A stretch of DNA of 64,000 nt from Loripinus fragilis (GCA_964019695.1 OZ026525.1:85942279-86006278); one strand, 5' to 3'. Counted from the stretch's first letter, positions 34,851 through 45,949 are shown. Made by a program: numbers and translations. The notes: generated by a model not told the origin, from the letters alone.

Positions 34851-36450
34851 AATGTGTTACACTTGTGACAAAATCAGAAGAGGGAGTTTCTCCTTTGAAT
34901 TTTTTATCTCTTATAGATTTTTTATAGGATGAAGTGAATTGGCTTCATGGAAATTGATTAAAATGTATCAAAACATAAATCAATTCCCTTTTTTTAGCAC
35001 AAGACTTTAAAAAATGAACTATTCAGATTTGTTTATTAAGCATAGTAAGGAGTTATAAAATGTTAATGATCAGAAAACAGTTGACAGCACTCATTGTGGG
35101 ATAAATTATCAATTGAATGATTTGATTGATACCATTTTTGCAATTCTAAAGAATCTGTAACAAATTTAAGGCTTAAATAGAAAGAAATAATTGTGTTACA
35201 CTTGTGACAAGCAAACAAAGGAACTGATTATGACCCTTTTGTCTTTTCTTATCTCTTATACTTTATGTAACCTACTATAGTATGTACAACTTAGCATCTT
35301 TTTTGGTTTTCTTCAATAAATTCCTGTAAATATTTTTTGAATCGTGAAAAAATACCTTTCCCTCCTTGTGAGTGCATAATTTTATCCTTTTTGTTTACAC
35401 CATTTTGTGTTTTCTTTGTATCGAAAGAGTGAATAACTACCCTAAATGCCAAAATATATCAAATTAATTGTTGAATAGATCATCCTTTGACCAAACACAG
35501 GAAAAAGTGAGATGAATTCAATCCATAATATATGTTACACTTGTGACACAAATCACATTTTAAAGTCTACCTGTCTAAATCAAGTTATAGTCTGGTTTAA
35601 GATTGTCTGATTTCTTCAGTGTTGAATTTAGCATGATTCCTATCCCAGAATGTAGCTCAAGGATGGCCAGCTTCATAATGAAACTAGTATATGGGCTTGA
35701 GGAAGTATCATTCCTGCTGGACCGTAACTAGTATTGACTACACATTTGGTGAAGTTGTTGACTTTTTGTTGTGTTTAAATTATATTTATGCATTCAAGAA
35801 TTATTAAAAAGACCAAATAAGTAATATTTCATTTAAGATTTGCCATGTATATGCATTTATCACATATTCCTAAAATGTGTTACACTTGTGACATCAGTTA
35901 AAATCATGCCACAAAGTCAGCAGCTTAAGGATTTCACCACAATTCCTCATAATGTTTTTTGGGGGCTCCCTTGACCAGAAAAACAGCAAGAAAGCTATGA
36001 AATGCAAAACAAATTGAAATGCTGATGGTTTAAATCTTAAATGTTACACTTGTGACATATCTGGGTGGTTTTATTCAGTACTGGCTACATAAAATCATAC
36101 TTGTTGTTTTATAGGCAAGTTGGTTCCTTTAGAAAGCTTAAAGACAGCTAGTCATTAAAAGAGCATTCCTTTTGAATAAAACTTTGTATATTTTATGAGG
36201 CAATTCACTTTACTCCAATCATATGAAATTCTGTATGATAAAAATTTGAAAGGGTGTGTTTATAAAAGGTTACAAATTTCTGATTTATCTGGTTTAAAAA
36301 AGATGAAAAGATTGTTTTCCTACAGCTTTTATGCTATATTTCAACTGCAATTCACCATTTGACTATACATGAATAGTGTTTAATACAATTTACAGTTGAA
36401 TTGAAGGTAAGGGAAAAAATGTCACAAAAAAGTGTTACCCTTGTGACAAT
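34850..36450. repeat. Diverged tandem repeat with conserved TGTTACACTTGTGAC core
   Basis: The core occurs at 34855, 35194, 35533, 35878, 36042 and 36433 (last copy with one change), spaced mostly about 340 bp apart. Flanking bases are only loosely alike (for example 'ttatctctta' after the first two copies). No ORF accompanies it. Confidence 0.7.
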
Positions 36451-36906
36451 TTGGATGACTTTTTTCCATGTAATTTTTGAACGGAACATTCTAAAGCGAT
36501 GAAACTTGGCATGATGCAAGAAAAACATTAATTACATATCTTAAAATTAGTTTTAACAATAAATCTGCTTTAGATAGTCTATAAACATTGATAATAGAAA
36601 TGGATGCATTATTTTTGAAATCACCCTGATCCATTTAAGATTTTCATAGCTGGATATTTGGCCAAATAATACTTTTCCATTGTTCAATCTTGGAAATCTG
36701 GGTGATATTCATTTGATTTCACGTGATAATATAACTCAATATTTCCCCATCCACATACAATGTAATAGATGGCCCACTCTAGCTTTTCAGCAAGGGGTCA
36801 AAGGCTTTAGATTGAACCTGACCTAATATAGGGCCTTGTATATTTTCAGACTGAAAAACAGTAAGGATTTTGCTCGGATAGTTCCACAGACACCAGCTGA
36901 TCTTAA
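36451..36906. other. No recognisable feature
   Basis: AT-rich, no repeat or gene recognised. Confidence 0.4.
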
Positions 36907-37164
36907 TTGACAGTACATGTATTTGAAAAAAAGGATAAATCCAGACTCAGCAGGACTTTGTTTATATTTAAATGTTCTTCAGAGCATCAACATGCAACAG
37001 CTGCCATCCAGCAGTCCAAGTCATTCCAGAATTGCAGGATTAGTATGGCTATCAGTAGCCAGGAGGCTGTAGAGGCTTCTATGATGAACACATACTTCAC
37101 TGACAAGAGGGACACCGCAGGCAGTTTGGTCCCTCAGCTGAACATGCTGAATGGTGATAAATGA
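36907..37164 (+). other. Open stretch of 85 codons, possible exon remnant
   Basis: Reads ...SSEHQHATAAIQQSK..., then ISSQEAVEASMMNTYFTDKR. Composition is less AT-rich than its surroundings, and 'gaggtaagat' directly after the stop resembles a splice donor. The start would be TTG, which argues against a complete gene. I do not recognise a domain. It may be a captured exon, a transposon exon, or chance. Confidence 0.25.
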
Positions 37165-37379
37165 GGTAAGATTTTGACCTTAGTATGAACAGTAAATATT
37201 TTTGCACTGATGAGATTACTGCAATACATTGAGAGACTGACCCAGAATCTAGGTAGCTGTACAATTATCTAAATAAGTAAAACAGATGTGTTTAACACAA
37301 ATCCCCCACCCACATTCTTCCAGAGCACTGCAAGTCACCAATTGTTATGTACTAAGTACTACTAGTCAATTGTATAGGC

Positions 37380-38310
37380 TCAAGGTGAGCTATTGTGATC
37401 ATAGGATGTCCGTCGTCCGTCAACAATTTCCTTTAAATAATGTCTCCTTCTGTACCACTTGGTGGTATTTCACCAAACTACACAGAAATCCTGCTTCAAA
37501 GCACTTGATGAGCTATTGTGATCGTTGGAAGTCAGTCGTCGTCTGTGGTCAACATTTGCATCAAAGGACATTTCCTAAACTACTAGCTGGATTTTGGCCA
37601 AACTTGGCAGGAATGATCTTTATATAGCCCTCTTTGATAATTGTTCAAATGATTTTGGTCAACACAGGCTAAAAATAGATTTTCAAGATGAAAAATTTAA
37701 AAATGTTCTTGTCTGAAACCACAAGCCATATAGATTTGATATTTGGTATGTGCATCATCTAAGTGACCTCTACCAAGCTTGTTCAAATTATGCCCATTAT
37801 GCCCATGGGTCATAAATGGGCCTGTCCCTGGGGTTACATGTGATACATAGGCTTATATAGGGAAAACATAAAAAAATCTTCTTGTCTAAAACCACAAGGC
37901 ATAGAGCTTTGATATTTGGTATGTAGCATCACCAAGACTAGTGGACCTCTACCAAGTTTGTTCAAATTATGATCCAGGTCCACCAAGTTTGTTCAAATTA
38001 TGCCCCTAGGGCCAAAAATGGTCCTGTCCCAAGGGGCCACATGTTTTACACAGGCTTATGGAAAACATGAAAAAATCTTCTTGTATGAAACCACAAATCA
38101 TAGAGCCTTGATATTTGATATGAAGTATAACCTAGTAGACCTCTACCGGCTTTGTTCAAGTTATACTCCTGGGGCCAAAAATGTTCCCGCCTCAGTGGTC
38201 ACATGATTTACTATTTTACATAGGCTTTAATAAGGAAAACTTGAAAAAATCTTCTTGTCTGAAACTACAAGGCTTAGAGCCTTGATATTTGGTATGTAGC
38301 ATCACCTCAC
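37380..38310 (+). repeat. 'gagctattgtgatc' dispersed repeat with 180-bp tandem units
   Basis: Two head units ('gtgagctattgtgatcatag' at 37384, 'gatgagctattgtgatcgtt' at 37507) with GTCCGTCGTCCGTC-like stretches are followed by about four tandem units. These share 'aatcttcttgtctgaaacca', 'cttgatatttggtatg' and 'cctctaccaagtttgttcaa' (near 37709, 37881, 38075, 38251). The style is one I associate with bivalve interspersed repeats. The ORFs in it are spurious. Confidence 0.75.
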
Positions 38311-39104
38311 ATTATGTCATAGGCTTATAAATATAAAATCAATTTTTTTCAGAATATAGTCATGTTGCATATTAAATTTAAGGGAATGAAGCATACAATA
38401 ACATGCTAGCTAATATTTTGTGCCAACACACACCCTTGACCCCTGGGGTGTGGTCAAAAGATCATTTTTTTTCTTTTCTGAAATTACACACTGGGTAGGC
38501 GCAACAAGAATACAACCGAGGAACTGTGATCAATATTTACATTTTACAGCCGCCGTTTTGGGTAAGTTTCATATTTTATTTTTTTCATTGGAATGCTCAG
38601 GTTTCAGTAAAAGTAAGCATGATATCAGTTTTAGGTAAGATCAAAGAAATGTGCTTGGTGTTATATTTGTCCAAAAAATGTGTGAGAGTTGGCTGAAAAA
38701 TAACATTTTATTTCTGATCATTACTTATTTCAACTTAAAACTGAAAAATATGTATATTTTTTCGCATTCATTGTCGTATTTCGATCTTTCAGAAACAGAA
38801 GGGTAAAATTAAATTATTGGTGGATATCCTGTGTGTATTCAATAATTTCTATCTGATAAGTGAAAAGCGCAGTATCTGTTTCAAAGGATGATGGTAATGA
38901 TACTAAGGCAATCGAAAACTTCATTAATGGCAATCGGTTATCGATAGCAATCAATGTTTTTGGCAATCAATGAGCAATTTTTTGTTTGCTTTTGTCCGAT
39001 ATATATATATCCGAGCTTTATAAGTATGTTTTCTGTTTTATATTGATCCATAAACTCAAATCGGACCTGGAAGGCTCAGGATCAAACCCTATGTCACATG
39101 CCTA

Positions 39105-39190
39105 CTGTGTGGCCCGACAGTTAAGTGGTAAACATACACCCACATTCTGAGAGGGTCCTGGGTTCACGTTCAGGACGGGTCATGGGGGGG
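39105..39190 (+). repeat. tRNA-like unit (SINE head), plus strand
   Basis: GTGTGGCCCG, an A-box-like CAGTTAAGTGG (39118-39128) and a weak B-box-like GGTTCACGTTC (39161-39171). It is the diverged inverse of the unit at 39228-39303. Not expected to be a working tRNA. Confidence 0.55.
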
Positions 39191-39227
39191 GGTGTGTAGA
39201 TGACACATGTGAAGAAAAAGCATATGA

Positions 39228-39303
39228 CCAGATGGGGACTCGAACCCGGGACCTATCACAGACCGTGCAAATACTCTGACCACTTAGCTAACGGGCCACA
39301 CGA
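39228..39303 (-). repeat. tRNA-like unit (SINE head), minus strand
   Basis: The minus strand reads GTGTGGCCCGTTAGCTAAGTGG, with A box TTAGCTAAGTGG (39280-39291) and B box GGTTCGAGTCC (39236-39246), close to polymerase III internal promoter consensus. Spacing between boxes fits a tRNA of about 75 nt. It faces the plus-strand unit tail to tail. Confidence 0.65.
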
Positions 39304-39684
39304 TGAGCCTGCCAGTTCTACAATATATACGGCAGGGTAGTTGTACTCCTTCCAAGGTCTGTTTGGACATCACCAGACACATCGAAAAAAAAGGTTTTCT
39401 TGTGACGGAGCTCATATGAAAGAAAGCTAAGAACCCATTGTCTGCGATCGGCCGACTGTAAGTTCATTTTACTTGTTTATCAGAAACAACACCTGCATAG
39501 AACAAATCACGATTCATTTCAGAATAGATAGGCGAAACCAATTTTATTAAAATACTGCTATAAATTATAAAAAAAAACCCAGATAAACTGACTTATTTAT
39601 AACAGCGGCTGTACATACATGTATTGATCGCAGTTCCTCGATTGTGTTCAGCGTTCGATGTTGCCGCCTACCCGGTGTGAATTA

Positions 39685-40280
39685 GTTGTGTTGCATATCA
39701 AATTAAAGGGAATGAAACAGGGTAGATAATCCTTATGTCTACCGAAGTTGAAGTCAATAACTGTTTTGTTGTATGGCGTTTCAACTAAGAATGAAACTTT
39801 TCTACTTTTTGTTTTGTTGTTTAAGTTATGTTCAACCTTCAGCCTAAGGACTTTCTCATAAGTTTTATCAACTGTTATTAAAATATTTAAACATAGTATT
39901 TTGCATGTTGAAAAGGATACTAATTCTCTGAGTGTGGAACGTAAAATTTAATTAATATAAAACTTTTTTTTATACTTTTTGGTTTTTCAAAACAAAGATA
40001 AATTAACAAACAAGATAATACAAAACTGTTTTCAAAAAGATCATGAAAGTCTTTAATTTACCTGTTGGGATGTGAAACAGCAAATCATGTCAATTTCATG
40101 CAGCACATGTTAGTTTTATATTAATCATGCTATTTTTAGCTCTACAGATGGTGATATTAGTGTCAAAATATTAACTTCTGGAAACTAGTTTGAGCTGGTT
40201 TTCATGCAATATTAACTTGTAGGCCAGTTTAGACCGGTTTTCAGGTAGACAGAGATTTATGAAGACAAATTGAGCCAATC
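39685..40280. other. No recognisable feature
   Basis: AT-rich sequence with no supported gene. Confidence 0.4.
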
Positions 40281-40540
40281 AGGAGGGTCCGATGATTAAC
40301 CGAAATCACCAAGAAATCACCAGATAAAAATAAGAAAAAACTACCATTTTATTGTTAGTTTAATGTCATAATATATAAGAATTAGAATTAGTATAATAAG
40401 CTTATTTCTACTTTGATTTTAAAAAGAAATGAAAAAAATGTTATGATTTCACTTTCAAATTCAGTGCACAGTGAATTCACCGAAATCACCAGATAAAAAT
40501 AGGAAATCACAATTTTATTATTAATTTAATGCCATAATTA

Positions 40541-40620
40541 GTAAGTAAGTAAGTAAATAAGTAAGTAAGTAGGTAAGTAAAGTCTTTATTTAAAGAGGGT
40601 GACAACATTTAGTAGTACAA
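40541..40620 (-). repeat. LINE 3' end with (TTAC)n tail, minus strand
   Basis: On the minus strand: 'gtcaccctctttaaataaag' then TTTACTTACCTACTTACTTA. The polyadenylation-like AATAAAG followed by a tetranucleotide tail is typical of non-LTR retroelement 3' ends. The same end recurs at 45714-45780, and the neighbouring 'tgtactgctgagcaaatata' is shared too. Confidence 0.65.
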
Positions 40621-40976
40621 CTAATCTTCCATGAGGCCCTCAAAATAAATAATATTTACACACATAAAAAAAAAACAACAACAAAAAAACCACAATTCTA
40701 CACAAACTATCAAATTAAATTGTTTAACCCTGTACTGCTGAGCAAATATAGCTAAATTTTGGCAAGACGGTAAACTGAATGCAAAACTGTGGATCCCGAT
40801 CAGCTGATCAGTTTCCACACTGTTAGTGTTTCCAAAAAACAGGATATATCTAGGTTCAGCAGGACAAGGGTTAATTTGATATTAACACAAGTGCATTTAT
40901 TATAATATAGTAACCCTATTTATCTTGACATGCATCCGTTTCTATTTTACTCTGCTTGTTGGAAATTTTTTGATAT

Positions 40977-42290
40977 TTTTGTCATCTGCTGTCTTTTTTA
41001 AAATTAATTTACTATATAGTTCTCAGAGAGTCAAACAGTTTGGATTTAGATCTGGCCCAATATTTTGTTGGTCCTGATTTGGTTCCAAAACTGTTTGCAA
41101 AGGTTATCAGCAGACAACAATAGCAGGCAGAGTAACTTCAGCAGTGTTTATTTAACCAACTTGCAGGGTACCACTTATTTGTATGCCTTTGCAAGCAAAG
41201 TAGAAAACAATATACATCCTGATCAGCTGGCTTCAGGACCAGGAAAATGTTTAGGTATTTTGTCATCTGCTGTCTTTTCTAAATTAATTTACTATATAGA
41301 TTACCATATAGATCACCATCAGAGAGTCAAACAGTTTGGATCCAGATCAGGTCTGACATTTTGTCGGTCCTGATCTGGCTTAAACTGTTTGCAAAGGTTA
41401 TCACCAGACAACAATTGCAGGCAAAGAGTAACTTTAGCAGTGTATATCTAACCAACTTGCAGGGTACGGTAAGCGCAATGTTTACCGCCGTTGCCCTGGG
41501 CCCTGTTATCTGTTAAACTAACGGTACCGGAGCAAACATTGAAGGCATTATACCACTTATTTGTATGCATTTACAAGCAGAGTAGAAAACAATATACATC
41601 CTGATCAGCTGACTTCAGGACCAGGCAAATGTTTAGGTATTTTGTCATCTGCTGTCTTTTCTAAATTAATTTACTATATAGTTCCTTAATGATCACCATC
41701 AGAGAGTCATACAGTTTGGACCCAGATCAGGTCTGATATTTTGTTGGTCCTGATCTGGCTCTAAAACTGTTTGCAAAGGTTATCAGCAGACAACAATTGC
41801 AGGCAAAGAGTAACTTCAGCAGTGTATATCAAACCAACTTGCAGGGTACAGTAAGCGCAATGTTTACCGTTGTCGCCCTGGACCCTGTTACCTGTTAAAC
41901 TAACGGTACCGGGAGCCAACATTGAAGGCATTATACCACTTATTTGTATGCATTTACAAGCAGAGTAGAAAACAATATACATCCTGATCAGCTGACTTCA
42001 GGACCAGGCAAATGTTTAGGTATTTTGTCATCTGCTGTCTTTTCTAAATGAATTTACTATATAGTTCCTTCATGATCACCATCAGAGAGTCATACAGTTT
42101 GGACCCAGATCAGGTCTGACATTTTGTCAGTCCTGATCTGGTTCTTAAACTGTTTGCAAAGGTTATCAGCAGACAACAATGTCAGGCAAAGAGTAACTTC
42201 AGCAGTGTATATCTAACCAACTTGCAGGGTTCCACTTAATAGTATGCATTAACAAGCAGAGTAGAAAACAATATGCATCCTGATCAGCTG
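40977..42290. repeat. Tandem array of four TTGTCATCTGCTG MITEs with shared flanks
   Basis: MITE copies at about 40977-41123, 41258-41413, 41640-41793 and 42023-42180. Each has TTTTGTCATCTGCTG and CAGCAGACAACAA ends (one copy CACCAGACAAC) and the internal CAAACAGTTTGGA/AAACTGTTTGCAAAGG pair. Spacing of the last three is 382-383 bp because the flank 'aacttcagcagtgtatatc' to 'ccaggcaaatgtttaggtat' was copied too. The first spacing is about 100 bp shorter because it lacks an insert starting 'ggtaagcgcaatgtttaccg'. Confidence 0.8.
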
Positions 42291-42797
42291 GATAACAATT
42301 TGAATAATAAGCTTATTTCTACTTTGATTAAAATATGAAAAAAAATGTACATTTCAATTTCCAATTCAAGGTATGCCGAAATCACCAGAAAAAAGGAAAT
42401 ATCCATTTTAATGTTAATTTTATGCCTTTATATGATATAAATGATAGTAGAATAATTGATATGTTTACAAAAGGCTTATATTTTAATGTGCCAGCAAATA
42501 AATATTTCAATAAAAAATATAGCAACACATTATAGCAATTTGAAAGTGATTTTTTTTATCAACATATTTTTAAAAACAGACTAGAAATAAGCATATTATA
42601 CTAATTCTTATCATATTTTTGCATTAAGTAAACAATAAAAAGGTGATTTCTTACTTTTATCTCATGATTTCGGTGATTTTCTGGTGATTTCGGTGATATC
42701 TGTTGATTTCGGTTAATGAAGGCACCGAATCAGGAGATGGGATTCTCTCCAGTTATATAACAATATGTCATATTGGTTTGTGCAATAATTTTTTCAG

Positions 42798-43013
42798 GGT
42801 GAACAGCATCTCACAGATAAGATAGTTTGGTCTCAGAGAAAGTCCAGTTCTAAGGAGTCCATTGACCACAGTCACCAACTTACAGCAATATCTGATGTGA
42901 TTCAAGGGAATTATACCTCTTTCATTTTAATGTTTGATAAGAGTACAGATTTGTTACTCACTGAGCCAAATTTTAACTACTCAGTATGGTCTCAGCAAGA
43001 GTTGAACATATAA
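42798..43013 (+). other. Open stretch of 71 codons after a splice-acceptor-like site
   Basis: 'aattttttcag' precedes 42798. The frame then reads GEQHLTDKIVWSQRKSSSK and continues without a stop to TAA at 43011, with no ATG start. Codon composition differs from the AT-rich surroundings. I do not recognise the protein. It may be a captured or transposon-derived exon, or chance. Confidence 0.2.
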
Positions 43014-43490
43014 CATCTTTCTTGGCCATTAGGACTCTATTCCAATATTGAATCCCTAACCCATGATTTCTGGATGTGATAAATAAGGAACAAGTTCTGC
43101 TGGACAAACTGATTGGCTTGTCGAATGATGGCCAGTGATGGGCAGCTTCAATGTCAGCAGGAAATCAGGAGTGGTACAAGACACTTTAACCTGAGACTGA
43201 TTGGTACTGGTTCAACACAGAAGACCCATCCCGACATGACTGAAAAATTATTGACTGGTTGAAGAAACAAATCATCCATAATCAAACACTTTGGATCCAG
43301 ATTAGGACCGACTTCAGTGTTAAATCCATTAAATTTTCAGTGGTCATTTTCAAGTGATTTCAGGTGGAAAAACACTGTCTAATATTTGCCCATTTGCATG
43401 ATGTTGATGATGGCCAACTCTACCTTTAGCAAGGGGCCATTTGATACAAAAGGGGGCCACTTAAAGGGGGCCAGTGGCCGCCTCTAGATT
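43014..43490. other. No recognisable feature
   Basis: Contains one degenerate MITE-core fragment 'ctttggatccagattaggac' near 43289. No gene. Confidence 0.4.
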
Positions 43491-43494
43491 TTGC

Positions 43495-43724
43495 AGAGGT
43501 AATCAGCAGACAACAATAATAGGCAAAAAGTTAACTCATAAAGTGCCACATACAATTTGCAGCAGACGACAATTGCAAATTTTGCTGCTTTTTCAAAGAA
43601 TAAAAAAACAAATAAGGCACGACGTTTCATGAGAATAGTCTGCTGGCAGACGATTCTCATGAAATATCATACCTTATTTTTTTCAAAAATTAGGAAAGTT
43701 GTTGCCATATTTGTCATCTGCTGC
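43495..43724. repeat. MITE-end repeat enclosing a 68-nt hairpin
   Basis: The MITE right end 'aatcagcagacaacaata' lies at 43501. Then TGCAGCAGACGACAA (43558) and its inverse TTTGTCATCTGCTGCA (43710) enclose a strong hairpin at 43611-43678. In this hairpin 'aataaggcacgacgtttcat' pairs with 'atgaaatatcataccttatt' and GAGAATAGTCTGC pairs with GCAGACGATTCTC through a tiny loop. Confidence 0.7.
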
Positions 43725-43940
43725 AGTCGTGATTGGTGCTTTAAGGGTTAAATAGAAAAGACTGAAGAAATAATCAGATGTCATCTGTTTTAATAAAATG
43801 CATAATTTTAAGCTGTATAACTTTTAAATATTGAAATAGATGAGTTTATATGTACATGGAGTTTGGTCTAACATAAGTCCAGATAAGTGAACTTTTATTG
43901 ACAAAATTGTGAGAACATATGCAATTTTTCAATCATTTGA

Positions 43941-44003
43941 ACATTTGTTTTGGGTGCTCAAAAGAACCGTCTCATTGAGACGGCTCTTTTAAGCATCAAG
44001 AAA
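43941..44003. repeat. Hairpin repeat, copy 2
   Basis: 'gggtgctcaaaagaaccgtc' folds on 'gacggctcttttaagcatc' with loop 'tcattga'. It is the same repeat as 28987-29055; here the GTCT/AGAC part pairs perfectly, where the other copy has a G-T pair. Confidence 0.7.
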
Positions 44004-44369
44004 ATTGTTTTTTGATATGATTTTTAAGCACATTCAACTGGATACCTAAAGTGTATTAGCAATTTTCTATAATGGACTTAACTGATAAGAGACTGCCTGC
44101 AGCTAAATCAAGGACAGGTGCCATACTGGGAATTTAGTCATATAGTACACAGGTATAGGTTAACCGCTCAATAGCCCTTCAAAAGCCTCTATATCACCAA
44201 ATGAGAGTTTTTATCTAAACATCCAGAATATCTGTTCTGGTTGTTTTATTTTATGTGATTCTTTACATCCCATGAACAATCTTTCAGCTATAAAGGGATG
44301 GGTCTTCCTGGGTTGAACCAGGACTAAGCTAGGATTAATGTGTCCTGCTCAAGGACACAACGCAGTGAT
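44004..44369. other. No recognisable feature
   Basis: AT-rich sequence with no gene. The last 40 bases ('tcctgctcaaggacacaacg') probably belong to the tRNA-like SINE fragment that follows. Confidence 0.4.
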
Positions 44370-44437
44370 GCCGGTGATGTTCTAACTCGGGGGCCATCTG
44401 TCTCGAGTCAAGCACTCTACCACTGAGCCACTGCACT
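44370..44437 (-). repeat. tRNA-like SINE head fragment, minus strand
   Basis: The minus strand reads GTGCAGTGGCTCAGTGGTAG, AGTGCTTGACTCGAGACAG, then a degenerate B-box region (cccgagttagaacatc). The A box TGGCTCAGTGG is near consensus. The B box is damaged, so it is a pseudogene or SINE relic. Confidence 0.55.
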
Positions 44438-45713
44438 CCTGGATTTGGTTTTGAAATAACAATTTGAAAATTATTTTCTTATAAGCACTTTCATCTGGAG
44501 GCCAAATAGTGGATTTGGAATTGGACATAAGTCACCTGGCTATTAAGTGCTCAAACTGAGCTATACATTTAATATTGCCTTCAAATATTTCTGCAAGATG
44601 TGAATGGTGTGTCTGTCATTTGTGTGTCAAGACAAGAGGCCCTTCTGAATACTAAACTTAGCATGTGCATTTTCAATTGACAGCACACCATGAGGTCAGG
44701 TCATGAATGTTTGCATGCCAGATAGTTTTACAAGCTTTTGTTGTCCTCTCATGTCCACAGATGTGTTCACTAGATTTAGCCAGCTGATTCTGGATTTACT
44801 CTCTTTTCTGAAGATGACATATCCGGTTTCAGCAGGACAAGGGTTTATCCATCATTTTATGGGACATTGGCAGACAGTACATAACCAGATCAGATATGAC
44901 ATAATGTGACCTCTGATCAGGTTCTGCACTGTTTCCTAACATTACATACTTTTAATATTTGAGTGTAATTATAATCCCAACTGGAGATGGATGCATTCAA
45001 TTGGAAATTCAATTTGTGACTGGGGAGGAATTATTGAAAATTTACAAGCCATTCTTTGTGGAAGTATAATGGGTTAGTGCTATTATGTCCCCCAAAATGT
45101 TTGTTCTTGAAATGTCTACTGTGCCAAAATGTCTATTCCCATGATGTCTACTATGGCAACTTGCAAGACCGGGTGGATGTCCATGCCCGTTTCAGCAATC
45201 TCCGATCCCCAGTATGCATCGTATTAACCTTTTTACCTGCTAGGGACAATTTGAAAACAGTTTGGATCTGGATAAAGACTGTCAAAACGGTAGGCCTGAT
45301 CAGAATCCAAACTGTGTGCCACTCTGATGGTATTCCTGAAAATTCATTAGAGAAAATTATGACAATGGTCATCATGTTAACCCTCTATCTGCTAGTAACA
45401 GTTTGCAAACTGGTTGTAACCAGATCAGGAACATCAAAATGACTTTGCTGGGTCTGATCTGGATCCAAAATGGTTTGACAGTCTGGTATTCCTGAAAAAA
45501 TCATTAGAGTTACTTCAATCAAGGGTTATGATTGAAGCACTATCATTTAATTTGGACACTTTAATCCTTGCATCAGTACTGGTGCAATCCAGATAGACCC
45601 ATCCCGCCATAACTGAAAAATTATTGACTGGGGCGTAAAGAATCAAATCAAATCAAAAAAAAAAATTGGAGAAATCAATTGTTATGATGGAATAGGTCTT
45701 TCAGGAGTATATT
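44438..45713. other. Mostly unassigned; degenerate MITE cores
   Basis: MITE-core fragments occur near 45247-45320 and 45400-45482 ('gatctggatccaaaatggtt'). No gene recognised. Confidence 0.4.
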
Positions 45714-45949
45714 GGTAAGTAAGCAATTAAGCAAGTTAAGTCTTTATTTAAAGAGGGTGACAACATTTAGTGGTACAACTTATCTTCCATAGGCCCTCAA
45801 AATAAAGAATATGTACACACACAAAAAAAAAACAACAATTCTACACAAACTATCAAATTTAAATTGTTCAACCCTGTACTGCTGAGCAAATATAGCTAAA
45901 TTTGGGCAAGACCGTAAACTGAATGCAAAACTGTGGATCCTGATCAGCT
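45714..45949 (-). repeat. LINE 3' end with TTAC-like tail, second copy
   Basis: Same sequence as 40541-40800: tail remnants 'ggtaagtaagcaattaagca', then 'agtctttatttaaagagggt' and the shared 'accctgtactgctgagcaaa' flank. This shows the retroelement end and the neighbouring repeat were copied together. Confidence 0.65.

Larger units (their letters stand above)
38487..39679. mobile_element. TIR element with AATTA 5-bp target duplication
   Basis: Begins CACACTGGGTAGGCGCAACA and ends in the inverse (CACACCGGGTAGGCGGCAAC). Inverted similarity continues with gaps for about 70 bp through 'gaggaactgtgatcaata'. AATTA flanks both sides (38482-38486, 39680-39684). The bases outside ('gttgcatattaaatttaagg' at 38364 and 'gttgcatatcaaattaaagg' at 39692) also form a direct repeat. 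The interior has no transposase but contains a pair of tRNA-like units. Confidence 0.75.
40285..42720. mobile_element. Foldback element with ACCGAAATCACC ends, interrupted
   Basis: 'gattaaccgaaatcaccaag' at 40293 and its inverse 'gatttcggttaatgaaggc' ending near 42722 bound a region. It has further direct copies of 'aatcaccagataaaaatag' at 40484 and 'aagcttatttctactttgat' at 40398 and 42309. The middle is filled by a retroelement tail (40541-40620) and a MITE array (40977-42180). Boundaries are approximate. Confidence 0.5.

Noticed and set aside
39228..39303. Functional tRNA gene
   Set aside because: The A and B boxes are good, but the sequence is embedded in an inverted repeat element and I could not form a convincing acceptor stem. 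It is better read as a SINE head.
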